From a virus: a stretch of 61,166 bases of DNA. Below are positions 51,968-60,875 of this stretch, piece after piece. How positions within the stretch are numbered: position 1 is the stretch's first letter; every line of letters starts with the position of its first letter. The notes under the pieces are model-generated. The model saw only the letters and a list, made by a program, of their open reading frames with translations. It had not been told where the DNA came from and did not search any database. The position numbers and the translations under genes are program-made. The DNA lies in the IMG/VR virus record IMGVR_UViG_3300042291_001346, positions 1-61,166 of that record. One strand, written 5' to 3'.

Positions 51968-52465
51968 ATGAAAGAAAAAATTGCAATATTTATTGTGGGA
52001 ATAGGAGCAGTAGTAGCTCCAGTTGAGATGTGTGCATTGTTATTAATGTTTGTAATTTTAATTGACACAATTGTTAAATTAATTTCCCTTAAAAAAATCG
52101 CATGCGTAGAGGGAAGAAAATACAGAGATGTATTTAAATCAAAAATCTTAAGAAGAGGATATATATTTAAAGCTGCAGGTTATTATATTTTTGCTGGAGC
52201 TTTATTTCCATTAGACTATTATGCACTTACTCCTTTTAGTAATGGAATAATTAAAGCATTAGGTTATAACTTAACTCTTCCAACTCAAGCTGTATACACT
52301 AATTTATTACTTTGTTTATTTGCTTTAATAGAGTTAGCATCAATAAACGAAAATTGGTTCGATATTACAGGAAACAATATGCTTAAGTCTGTTTTTACTG
52401 TAGTTAAAAAGATAAGAGGAACTATCGAGAAAATCTCGGATACATACAAAAACATAAAAAATTAA
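51968..52465 (+). CDS. Phage holin
   Basis: 165 residues with three to four hydrophobic helices (residues ~6-38, ~63-82, ~105-122) and a basic helical C-terminus (KKIRGTIEKISDTYKNIK). The charged hairpin between helices 1 and 2 (KLISLKKIACVEGRKYRDVFKSK) is typical of the Phage_holin_4/TIGR01593-like family. It lies between spanin and endolysin genes; it would form inner-membrane holes to release the endolysin. Confidence 0.75.
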   Translation: MKEKIAIFIVGIGAVVAPVEMCALLLMFVILIDTIVKLISLKKIACVEGRKYRDVFKSKILRRGYIFKAAGYYIFAGALFPLDYYALTPFSNGIIKALGYNLTLPTQAVYTNLLLCLFALIELASINENWFDITGNNMLKSVFTVVKKIRGTIEKISDTYKNIKN

Positions 52466-52468
52466 TTT

Positions 52469-52987
52469 ATGAGTTATGACTTTCTAAAATCGGAAACTTC
52501 TCCGAAACTCCTTGTCGAAGCAGTGAAGCTATTAGGAACAAAAGAAGTAGTGGGTAAACAACATAACCCTGTAATTTTAGGATGGGCAAAAGAGTTAGGC
52601 CTAAGTAAAGTTTATACAGCAGACGAAATTCCATGGTGCGGATTAGCAATTGCTTATGCTTGTCACAAAGCAGGAGTAGGAGTAGTAGACAAACCATTAT
52701 GGGCGCTATCATGGGCCAAATGGGGAACCGAAGTAAAGGAACCGATGCTAGGAGATATCCTAACATTTAAAAGAGATGGTGGAGGACATGTAGGAATATA
52801 TGTTGGTGAAGATAAAGATTGTTACCACGTGCTTGGCGGAAATCAAGGAAACGCAATGAGTGTAAGTAGAATTGTAAAATCAAGATTGTATCAAGCAAGA
52901 AGAACCACATGGAAAGTTGCTCAACCAGCAAATGTTCGTAAAGTAATTCTAGATGCTAAAGGTGCTATCAGCAAAAACGAAGCATAA
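52469..52987 (+). CDS. Endolysin (CHAP/NlpC-P60-like, TIGR02594 type)
   Basis: 172 residues. Catalytic features: DEIPWCGLAIAYACHKAG with the cysteine nucleophile (Cys at ~55) and GGGHVGIYVG with the histidine (~99), as in CHAP/NlpC-P60 peptidoglycan amidases of the TIGR02594 family. It has no signal peptide, as expected for a holin-dependent endolysin. A C-terminal ~35 residues may bind cell wall. It is translationally coupled to the next gene. Confidence 0.85.
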   Translation: MSYDFLKSETSPKLLVEAVKLLGTKEVVGKQHNPVILGWAKELGLSKVYTADEIPWCGLAIAYACHKAGVGVVDKPLWALSWAKWGTEVKEPMLGDILTFKRDGGGHVGIYVGEDKDCYHVLGGNQGNAMSVSRIVKSRLYQARRTTWKVAQPANVRKVILDAKGAISKNEA

Positions 52988-53865
52988 TGGAATTAGTAAA
53001 ACATGCAAAGAATATCCACGAATTAAAGATTCGTGGATCAAAAGTTAAAATCGGAATGTTTTCTGATATCCATTGGGATAATCCCAAATGCGATTGGGAT
53101 TTACTAAGAAAAGATTTAGATTACTGTCTTAAGCATTCAATACCAATGATGTTTAATGGGGATACTTTCTGCCTTATGCAAGGTAAATGGGATCCACGTG
53201 GCACTAAGTCTGACATACGACCAGAGCATAATAACATTAAGTATTTAGACTCTATCGTAGAAACAGCCGTAGATTTCTTTTCTCCTTACGCACATCTTAT
53301 TACTGTTATAGGATATGGTAATCACGAGACTGCTGTAATTAAAAGACAAGAGACTGATATCCTTCAACGATTTGTTGACCTACTTAATTATAAGAATGGT
53401 AGCAATGTACAAACTGGAGGATACGGAGGATGGCTAATTATTCGACAAGAGAGTAGACCTAAGTATCATACAGTTACTAAGATTAAATACTTTCACGGAT
53501 CAGGTGGAGGAGGAATAGTAACTCGCGGAGAAATCAATCTTACCAGAGCTCTAGAAATGTGTGAAGATTTTGATGTGTTTGCTATGGGGCATATACATGA
53601 AAATAAATGTACAAATGTTTCACGTGATGCTTTAGAACACCATGCTCTTACGGGATATAGACACAAGCAACGACAAATACATTTAATGATTACAGGTACT
53701 TATAAAGAAGAGTACGGTGATGGATCAAAAGGATGGCATGTTGAAAGAGGGGCTCCGCCAAAACCTGTAGGAAGTAGAATACTAATAATTGATACAAGAA
53801 GAGATGCATCTAATAACAAAGATGTTACTTTAAAATCATTTGATAGTATTAAATTCCCTATTTAA
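52987..53865 (+). CDS. Calcineurin-like metallophosphoesterase
   Basis: 292 residues with the full set of MPE motifs: SDIHWD (D-x-H), MMFNGDTF (GD), VIGYGNHET (GNHE), KYFHGSG (H), and FAMGHIHENK (GHxH). Family members hydrolyse phosphodiesters or phosphomonoesters, including DNA, RNA, cyclic nucleotides and phospholipids. It sits between lysis and tail genes, an arrangement seen in crAss-like phages. Substrate unknown. Confidence 0.85.
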   Translation: MELVKHAKNIHELKIRGSKVKIGMFSDIHWDNPKCDWDLLRKDLDYCLKHSIPMMFNGDTFCLMQGKWDPRGTKSDIRPEHNNIKYLDSIVETAVDFFSPYAHLITVIGYGNHETAVIKRQETDILQRFVDLLNYKNGSNVQTGGYGGWLIIRQESRPKYHTVTKIKYFHGSGGGGIVTRGEINLTRALEMCEDFDVFAMGHIHENKCTNVSRDALEHHALTGYRHKQRQIHLMITGTYKEEYGDGSKGWHVERGAPPKPVGSRILIIDTRRDASNNKDVTLKSFDSIKFPI

Positions 53866-53885
53866 TAATTTTTTATATTTACATT

Positions 53886-54044
53886 ATGAAACTAAGAAAC
53901 AATTGGAAAAATGTCAATAAGCAGTGGGATAAAATCATGATTAGATTTAGAATCTCTGCAGTTGATATAATTAATATTGAGATAGACAAGTCAAGAAACT
54001 TCTATCTTATTACTATTTGTAACATTACTTTAAAGAATAGATAA
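53886..54044 (+). CDS. Small hypothetical protein
   Basis: 52 residues, ATG at 53886, TAA at 54042-54044, overlapping the next ATG (TAATG). Basic, rich in Lys/Asn/Ile (WKNVNKQWDKIMIRFRI). A -7-like TATATTTA lies 4 nt before the start. Below usual ORF cutoffs; no motif recognised. Confidence 0.5.
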   Translation: MKLRNNWKNVNKQWDKIMIRFRISAVDIINIEIDKSRNFYLITICNITLKNR

Positions 54045-54184
54045 TGGCTAAGATTAAAGACACTACGGGAGGTGCTAAAGCTAAAGTAAAAGTATCTCGT
54101 CCAGGAGTACACGCTAAAACACAGACGTCTAAGATTAAAAGTTCTAAGAACTATAAAAAAGCTTACGGCGGCCAAGGCAGATAA
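54044..54184 (+). CDS. Short basic phage protein
   Basis: 46 residues, ATG at 54044, TAA at 54182-54184. Extremely basic with SRPGVHAKTQTSK and a KKAYGGQGR end, a pattern I associate with a small protein next to the tail genes in Bacteroidota phages. It could bind DNA or another virion protein. It is below usual ORF cutoffs but coupled to the previous gene. Confidence 0.6.
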   Translation: MAKIKDTTGGAKAKVKVSRPGVHAKTQTSKIKSSKNYKKAYGGQGR

Positions 54185-54195
54185 TTAATTAATCG

Positions 54196-54203
54196 TATAT
54201 TTG
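54196..54203 (+). promoter_or_regulatory. -7 promoter element (TATATTTG)
   Basis: Matches TAnnTTTG and lies 5 nt before ATG 54209. No -33 TTG is visible at the right distance. Similar elements stand 4 nt before ATG at 26802 and 27377. Confidence 0.45.
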
Positions 54204-54208
54204 TAATT

Positions 54209-54928
54209 ATGTTATCACTAAATGATTTACATGCTCAGATTGATGAGTCGTTAGAAATAAACTCGATAGAGTCCTCAAATTCCTATGAGCTCTATACGGA
54301 TTTAATTAACGAGCAGAGATCACTATGGATCAGAAATGAGTATAATAAGAATCGTAGTATAGATCCATATATATTACAAGAGATAACATGTTTAGAATTA
54401 GAGTTAGTTAATCCTATTGATTGTTGCATAGATGTACCAGCTGGTTGTCAAGTATTACGTACTGTTAAAGAGATACCTAATACAATTGAGTTTTTCTTTA
54501 CAAAAGGTATTGCAAGTGTTGGCCCTGCTGACATAATGAAACCTAGATTTATACTTATTGATTACTCTCGCGTACCTTACATAGGTCACGGTAGGACTAC
54601 TCAAAAAAGCATTTACACTTTCTTCTACGGTAAACATTTATATATTACAAGTAAATCATCTGCACATTTAATGATGAAGTACCTTAGTATTAGAGGAATC
54701 TTTGAAGATCCTACTGAGTTACAAGGATACTACAACTGTGCAGGAGAAGCTCCTTGTTGGACATCGTCAAGCGCTTATCCATTAAATATGTGGATGTGGG
54801 CATATATTAAACCGTTAATACTTCAACAATTGATGCAAAAAGGAATTGGTCAAAAAGATGAAGCTAATAATGCACAAGATCAAAAAAGTAGCTTAGGCAT
54901 AGGAGGACAACCAAGTGGAGGACAATAA
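54209..54928 (+). CDS. Neck/ring protein candidate
   Basis: 239 residues. Helical N-terminus (LNDLHAQIDESLEIN, YTDLINEQRSLWIRNEYNKNR), beta-rich middle with CIDVPAGCQVLRT, and a Gln/Gly-rich end. It is the first gene of the tail/neck set in the order expected for crAss-like phages, where several ring proteins join portal and tail. The precise ring number cannot be told from sequence. Confidence 0.6.
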   Translation: MLSLNDLHAQIDESLEINSIESSNSYELYTDLINEQRSLWIRNEYNKNRSIDPYILQEITCLELELVNPIDCCIDVPAGCQVLRTVKEIPNTIEFFFTKGIASVGPADIMKPRFILIDYSRVPYIGHGRTTQKSIYTFFYGKHLYITSKSSAHLMMKYLSIRGIFEDPTELQGYYNCAGEAPCWTSSSAYPLNMWMWAYIKPLILQQLMQKGIGQKDEANNAQDQKSSLGIGGQPSGGQ

Positions 54929-55454
54929 TTTTTTAAAGAGAGGTAAAGGTAAACTAACTGGTGATATCAAGAAGGACCAGTTTTACAAATACTACTCAGA
55001 GAATGCAAAAGAAAAAGTAGTTGAGCGCAGCACTTATAACAAATTTATAAAAGATTTGTTACAAACTTTTAGCCAAGAAATTGTAGAAAAAGGCTTAGAG
55101 TTAAAGATAAATCGAGTAGGTAAGTTAAGAGTAAGAAGTCGTGAGATGCATTTCTTTAAGAAGAATGGAGAACGCTCCAAAAGCTTAAGAGTAAATTGGG
55201 TCGCTACCTGGGAATACTGGCACACTAAGTATCCAGGATTAACTAAGGATCAAATTACAGAAGAAACAAACAAGACGTTAATTTATCATGAAAATGATCA
55301 CAGTAACCAAGAGTACTATGAGCATTTTTGGGATAACTTTACAGCTAATTTAAAATACAAGAGTTTTTATACTTTTAAAGCATCTAGACAATACTCTAGA
55401 TTAATTGCTCAAATAGTTAAAGACCCTAACCGTAAAACATTTTATTATGGATGA
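54915..55454 (+). CDS. HU/IHF-like protein in the tail block
   Basis: 179 residues. The N-terminal ~90 residues fit the HU/IHF arrangement: helices (STYNKFIKDLLQTFSQEIVEKG), then LELKINRVGKLRVRSRE as the beta-strand/saddle region. The C-terminal half is aromatic-rich and has basic helices (YHENDHSNQEYYEHFW, FKASRQYSRLIAQIV). crAss-like phages are known to have IHF-like proteins in the virion gene block. Overlaps both neighbours. Confidence 0.55.
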   Translation: MEDNNFLKRGKGKLTGDIKKDQFYKYYSENAKEKVVERSTYNKFIKDLLQTFSQEIVEKGLELKINRVGKLRVRSREMHFFKKNGERSKSLRVNWVATWEYWHTKYPGLTKDQITEETNKTLIYHENDHSNQEYYEHFWDNFTANLKYKSFYTFKASRQYSRLIAQIVKDPNRKTFYYG

Positions 55455-55722
55455 TGCAATGGAAATGACAACAGGAGGTAAAGCAGTAGAATCTACTGTT
55501 AAAATTACTCGTAAAGAATTTGAAGACGGCGGTTCAGAAGAAACTCGTATCGAGCAAGTTGACGGAGGATTCATTATCACTAAAGAATGTCGTTGTAAAA
55601 ATGACAAAGGAGAGTGGGAATGGAAAACAGAAAAATCGGTAAGCACAGAAGATCCTTCTTTAGATAAAACTTCTGAAGGTATTGCTAGCCGCTTAGAATC
55701 AGTGCTTAAAAACTTAATGTAA
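55447..55722 (+). CDS. Small acidic tail-block protein
   Basis: 91 residues, acidic, beta-hairpin-rich (STVKITRKEFEDGGSEETRIEQVDGGFIITKECR), with C-terminal helix. No motif recognised; coupled to neighbours (8-bp and 1-bp overlaps). Confidence 0.6.
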   Translation: MDDAMEMTTGGKAVESTVKITRKEFEDGGSEETRIEQVDGGFIITKECRCKNDKGEWEWKTEKSVSTEDPSLDKTSEGIASRLESVLKNLM

Positions 55723-56546
55723 TGTACTCAGGTAAAACAGTCTCCTATAAAACAATCCTTGATAAAACTATCAGGGATTTTGGTTTTAACTACGACGTCA
55801 AAGAAGAAGAAGGCGTTGAGTGGCTTGCAGAGTTTATGGCGCATACTAATGTGCCCGTAACTATGGAAGAAAAAATCGCTTATATTCAAATTTGCGATGG
55901 GAGAGGTGATTTACCTTTTGACTTATATAAGATAGGACAAACTGCTCATATTGTAGGAGTTAGTACTATAGAGGAAGCAGAATGTGGTAAAGGTAGAATG
56001 TATCCAATGCGTTGGAAAACTGACTACTTCCACAACAGATATCATTTAGATGATAGAGATTATACTACCGAGGGTCGCGAGACTTATACAGTAGGACAAG
56101 GATATATCTTTGGTTCTATGAACGAAGGATTTGTAGCAATGTCATACAGCGCTATTCCTACAGACGAATGTGGATATCCTACTATTCCTGCAGAGCAACA
56201 ATGGTTGGAAGCAGGAGCACATTATATAGCACAACGAATCGCACGTAAGTTATTAATCCGTGGAGAAATCAACCCACAGGTTTATCAAATGATCGAGCAA
56301 GATAAAGAATGGTACTTTGCACAAGCAGTTAATCATGCTAAACAATGGAACGGCGTAGATGAAGCAGAAACAGTTAAAAACTCTGTTGTTCGTACTATTC
56401 CTCAATTGCAAGACCATGCATCATTCTTTGCAAATATGCAGTTACCTGAGCAACGTAAATTTAGACCTAAATCTGGTGTAGCATTAGTATCTACTATTAA
56501 TGCAGTATCACCAAGTGTCAATGGGCCAAACCCAGCAACATCCTAA
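55722..56546 (+). CDS. Tail tubular/head-tail adaptor-like protein
   Basis: 274 residues. Contains GVEWLAEFMAHTNVPVTMEEKIAYIQICDG and ARKLLIRGEINPQVYQMIEQDKEWYFAQA, a layout typical of the ring protein directly before the muzzle in crAss-like phages, comparable in position to tail tubular protein A of podoviruses. It would connect the portal/neck to the tail. Role inferred mainly from order. Confidence 0.65.
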   Translation: MYSGKTVSYKTILDKTIRDFGFNYDVKEEEGVEWLAEFMAHTNVPVTMEEKIAYIQICDGRGDLPFDLYKIGQTAHIVGVSTIEEAECGKGRMYPMRWKTDYFHNRYHLDDRDYTTEGRETYTVGQGYIFGSMNEGFVAMSYSAIPTDECGYPTIPAEQQWLEAGAHYIAQRIARKLLIRGEINPQVYQMIEQDKEWYFAQAVNHAKQWNGVDEAETVKNSVVRTIPQLQDHASFFANMQLPEQRKFRPKSGVALVSTINAVSPSVNGPNPATS

Positions 56547-56555
56547 CAGCACAAC

Positions 56556-59500
56556 ATGGAGCAACATATAAATACCTACCAAGGAATGAATAAAGATACT
56601 GCCTACGATAGTTTGGCAGCTACTTTTTATATTGATGCTTTAGATGTAAGAATTACTACAACTACAGGAGATTCCTTAGGAGGCTTCACTAATATTAAAG
56701 GCAATGATTTAGCAGTCACATTGCTTACATCAGGAACATTTAACAGTTCTAGTTGGTCAGCATTAAATCCTGTTGTAATAGGTTATGCTACAATTAGAAC
56801 AAAGATTATTCTTTTTGTTGCTGATGATAGCGGCACTAAAGGTTGGATATATAATCTAGAATATGATCCTGCAACTAAAGCTGTTACTACTTTTAATTTA
56901 GTTTATTATAATGCAGCATTAAACTTCAAGAAGCAATGGCCAATTGAAGCACTAGGGCGTTTTGAAACAGAAACTATTCAAAGAGTTTATTGGACAGATT
57001 ACAATAACTTTTTTAGATCTATTAATGTAGTAGATTCTAATTTAGCTAGTTTACCTGTAGGACTGATAGATATTTTCCCAAATGTTAAATTTACTCAACC
57101 TTTATTTATTAATATAGCAGGAGGAGGTAGTTTAAATACAGGAGTCTATCAAATTGCTTATCGATTAATTACTGCTGATGGAAAGCAAACTTTAATATCT
57201 CCGCCAAGTAATTTAATTCATATTGTTTCTGATTCTGAAACAGGTGGAAATTCTAATACATATAATGGAGATAGTACAGTAATTAACAGTGGGAAAGCTA
57301 TTACTATTACTTTAGATTCTAGTGACTATTTAAATTTTTACAAAATAGAATTCATTTCTGTTTATAAATCTTCCATTACCGCAACAACAGAAGTTACTTC
57401 GATAGAAGAAGTTGTTATTGCTAATCAAACAAGTATTACTTTTACATATACAGGAGGAGAAAATAGTATTTTTGATTTAGAACTATTTGATTTTTTATCC
57501 AGAAATTATGCTTTTAAGACTCCTAAAACTATTACTCAAAAAGATAGTTCTTTATTAATTGCTAACATTAAAGACTCAGCAGTAAGCCTTAAAGATTTAC
57601 TACCTGCTGGACAAACATTTGATGCAAAAACTAGGAGATATAAATATAATGGAGGTTCTCCAATTCCACCATTTACTCCAGGTACACCCACTAACGATTT
57701 AAATAATGCATTTAATACTGATTACAATTCTGATGCACATTGGAATACAACTTGGCAAACAAATTCTCAATACAGATATCAGAGTGACGGTTTACGTTTA
57801 GGAGGAGAAGGTCCAAATATTACTTATAATTTCCATTTAGAAGAATTTACATTAGACGAAACTGCCCCAGTTGCAGGAAATACAGTAGGAACAGTTTTTG
57901 TAAATGATGTTCCTGGCACTGCTGTTCACGATTTAAACGATGGTTACGGACCATATGCTAATACAACTTTTCCTAATAATGCATCTCCTTTTATATCTGG
58001 GTTATTACGTGGCTACAAAAGAGGAGAAACTTATCGTTTTGGAATTATATTTTACACTATTAAAGGCGAAGCTACATTTGTAGAATATATAGGGGACATT
58101 AAGTTTCCAGATATTTCTGAAAGAGATTCTGTAGCAAATGCTTCAGGATATAAATTTTGGCCTATTAGTAAAAAAAGACCTGCTAGTGAACATACTTTAG
58201 GATATTCTATGGGTATTGAGTTTAATATTGACTTTAGTACTTGCCCAGGTTTATTAAATAATATTACGGGATACCAAATAGTTCGAGTAAAAAGAGAAAA
58301 TATTGACAAGAGACGTCTTACTCAAGGATTAATTAAAGGATTTTATTACAATCCTGTTCTATCCCCACATTTTACAGGTTCAGGAGGATTTGATTTACAA
58401 GTAAATGGAAATAATAATGTATTACACTTATACCCTTATTATCCACCTGCATCAGAACCTAATGCATCTTTTGCTACATTAGAAGATAGCTCTACAACAA
58501 GTTATGTTCCAAAATATGAAGATTATTTAATTAAAGGAAATTCTTTCGGATTTTATTCTCCAGAAATTTCTTTTGATAAAAATAATGTAGCAGATTTAAT
58601 GTTAAATTTAGGAAGTAACCCTTGTATATTAATTACAGGAGCTTATTCAAATAGATTGCTGTATGCTACTCCTACTTTGACTTTTGAGGCAGAAGGTTTA
58701 GGAAATAGATCACAAGATATAAGAAACCAGTATTACGACACTTATCCTGTAAATTTTAATAGTATTGAAAATATTAAACGATGGAAATTCAATACTAAAT
58801 TTAAAATGGAAGCTGATTCAGATTACACTGTAAAAGTAACTGGATTATTTGACGGAGATTACATGAGAAATTACTGGTGCATGGATAATTATTTTGATGC
58901 ATCAGATCCACAAGTTAATCCAAATAGGCCTCAACAAGGTGCGGGAACTAGTGAAGTTCCTGAATTCTTTAAAGGAGGCTCAAGTGTTGTAGGTAAAGTA
59001 GAAAAAATTACTAATGACTTTTTTACTAATGACATTATAACAGGATCAACTGCTGATTACTTCAAAGCTCCTAATAATGTATTTCCTGTAGACAGAAGTA
59101 CTTTTGCTCCTACAGGAAGTTATAATGGGTATTTCCCAATTGCAGAGAATATACTACCTAAATTAGAAGTATATGGCGGATATAACATGGATAGTTTAGA
59201 AGCTAATCAATTTATTCCTGCTTCTCCTATTATTGATCCAGCAAATACAAATCCTAAAGTATTTGGAGGAGATATTTTTGTAAATATGTTTATTGTACAA
59301 ACAGGATTAGTAGAATTTAATACAGCATTTTATTCAGATAATAAATATCGTAAGGACAGTACTCGTACAGATATTGTTGGACTAGAAAGTGAATTAAATC
59401 TTGATTTAGCAAATGGGGCGACTCTTCGTACAGGAGTTCAATATGAATTTTCTGGTACAACAATACCAGCTTTTAGACAAGAAACTGGTAATGCTATAGC

Positions 59501-60875
59501 GCCTTATGCAAAAGTATTAGATATGTATAATTATAATACAGTCTATTCTCGTCAAAATGATGATTTAGGTTTTTATGTTCAGCCTGCAAACATGCAAACT
59601 AATGGGGCTAATGATATTAGAGCCTACTTATCTAATGTAAAAATTAATGAAGAAGTAGTAGACTCTTGGACTAAGTTCGGTTTAAATAACTATTATGATG
59701 TAGATGACTACGGGCCTATTAATAAAGTAATTAACTGGAAAGATACTGTATACTTTGTTCAAGATAAAGGAATCGGGGCATATGCTATTAACCGCGCCGC
59801 TGTCACTACTACTGCTGATGGAGTACCTACTCAATTGGGTACAGGATTAGGATTTGGTAAACATATCTACTATTCTAAAGTACATGGGGCTATTCATCAA
59901 TGGGCAGTAGAAACTACCGAAGCAGGTATTTATTTCTTTGATGCATTCCATAGAAAGATATTTATGATGCAAGCACAATCAGGACAAACTGCAAATAGTG
60001 CTATATCAGAAATTAAAGGGATGCATAGTTTCCTGCAATTATTACCTAATGATGTATTTACTCGTAAATCAAATGGAGGAGATAATCCTATTTTAGGCAA
60101 AGGGGTTCATATTGGTAAAGACATTATTAATGATGAAGTACTATTTACTTTTATGAGTAAAGCGGCTTTCAGGACTTTAACTATTAATACTTTATATACA
60201 GAAGGAACTTTAGTTTATTCTTCAAGTATTAATGCTTACTATTATGTAACTAATACATTTACTTCAGGAGTTAATCCTATAGCAGCAATAGCAACATTAA
60301 TAGCAAATAGTTTACCCGCAACTGCTAAACAACTATATAATTCGAATACTTTAGTATTTGATGAATTAGCACAACAATTTTCTTCTAGATACTCAATGGC
60401 TCCAACTATTTGGATTCAAAATGGTGATATTATTTTAACTCCTAATCCATTAGATCAAAAAGAATTATATACTAATGCTATAGGTGATTGGGGAGTATTT
60501 TACGGTGTACAAGAACCATGTGAATTGACTTTAGTAGTTAACCCACAAGCTGACGTTAATAAGATACTACGCACAATGGAATTTAATTCTATTGTAAGAG
60601 ATAATAATAAAATTATAGATAGAGGACAAACTATTACTGCTTTCCGAATATCTACACAATATCAAGATACAAATGTAGTACCTTTTTCTCCAGATAGATT
60701 TAGAAGAAAGTTTGACAAGTGGAGACTTAAAATTCCTAGAGATCAAAATAGTTCTAATCAACAAGGACGTTTACGTAGTACGTATTTTGTTGTAACTTTA
60801 TACTTCGATAACTCTCAGAATAAAGAGTTAATCATGAATCGTTTAATGTCTTACTTTGATTATCAAGTATTCTAA
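56556..60875 (+). CDS. Muzzle-like large tail protein
   Basis: 1439 residues, the size of the crAss-like muzzle. Beta-rich throughout with aromatic-rich repeats; the N-terminus is MEQHINTYQGMNKDTAYDSL. No catalytic motif. It immediately follows the adaptor gene and precedes a cargo-type gene, in the expected order. It forms the distal tail through which cargo and DNA pass. The upstream gap is 9 bp with ACAGCACAAC before the ATG. Confidence 0.75.
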   Translation: MEQHINTYQGMNKDTAYDSLAATFYIDALDVRITTTTGDSLGGFTNIKGNDLAVTLLTSGTFNSSSWSALNPVVIGYATIRTKIILFVADDSGTKGWIYNLEYDPATKAVTTFNLVYYNAALNFKKQWPIEALGRFETETIQRVYWTDYNNFFRSINVVDSNLASLPVGLIDIFPNVKFTQPLFINIAGGGSLNTGVYQIAYRLITADGKQTLISPPSNLIHIVSDSETGGNSNTYNGDSTVINSGKAITITLDSSDYLNFYKIEFISVYKSSITATTEVTSIEEVVIANQTSITFTYTGGENSIFDLELFDFLSRNYAFKTPKTITQKDSSLLIANIKDSAVSLKDLLPAGQTFDAKTRRYKYNGGSPIPPFTPGTPTNDLNNAFNTDYNSDAHWNTTWQTNSQYRYQSDGLRLGGEGPNITYNFHLEEFTLDETAPVAGNTVGTVFVNDVPGTAVHDLNDGYGPYANTTFPNNASPFISGLLRGYKRGETYRFGIIFYTIKGEATFVEYIGDIKFPDISERDSVANASGYKFWPISKKRPASEHTLGYSMGIEFNIDFSTCPGLLNNITGYQIVRVKRENIDKRRLTQGLIKGFYYNPVLSPHFTGSGGFDLQVNGNNNVLHLYPYYPPASEPNASFATLEDSSTTSYVPKYEDYLIKGNSFGFYSPEISFDKNNVADLMLNLGSNPCILITGAYSNRLLYATPTLTFEAEGLGNRSQDIRNQYYDTYPVNFNSIENIKRWKFNTKFKMEADSDYTVKVTGLFDGDYMRNYWCMDNYFDASDPQVNPNRPQQGAGTSEVPEFFKGGSSVVGKVEKITNDFFTNDIITGSTADYFKAPNNVFPVDRSTFAPTGSYNGYFPIAENILPKLEVYGGYNMDSLEANQFIPASPIIDPANTNPKVFGGDIFVNMFIVQTGLVEFNTAFYSDNKYRKDSTRTDIVGLESELNLDLANGATLRTGVQYEFSGTTIPAFRQETGNAIAPYAKVLDMYNYNTVYSRQNDDLGFYVQPANMQTNGANDIRAYLSNVKINEEVVDSWTKFGLNNYYDVDDYGPINKVINWKDTVYFVQDKGIGAYAINRAAVTTTADGVPTQLGTGLGFGKHIYYSKVHGAIHQWAVETTEAGIYFFDAFHRKIFMMQAQSGQTANSAISEIKGMHSFLQLLPNDVFTRKSNGGDNPILGKGVHIGKDIINDEVLFTFMSKAAFRTLTINTLYTEGTLVYSSSINAYYYVTNTFTSGVNPIAAIATLIANSLPATAKQLYNSNTLVFDELAQQFSSRYSMAPTIWIQNGDIILTPNPLDQKELYTNAIGDWGVFYGVQEPCELTLVVNPQADVNKILRTMEFNSIVRDNNKIIDRGQTITAFRISTQYQDTNVVPFSPDRFRRKFDKWRLKIPRDQNSSNQQGRLRSTYFVVTLYFDNSQNKELIMNRLMSYFDYQVF

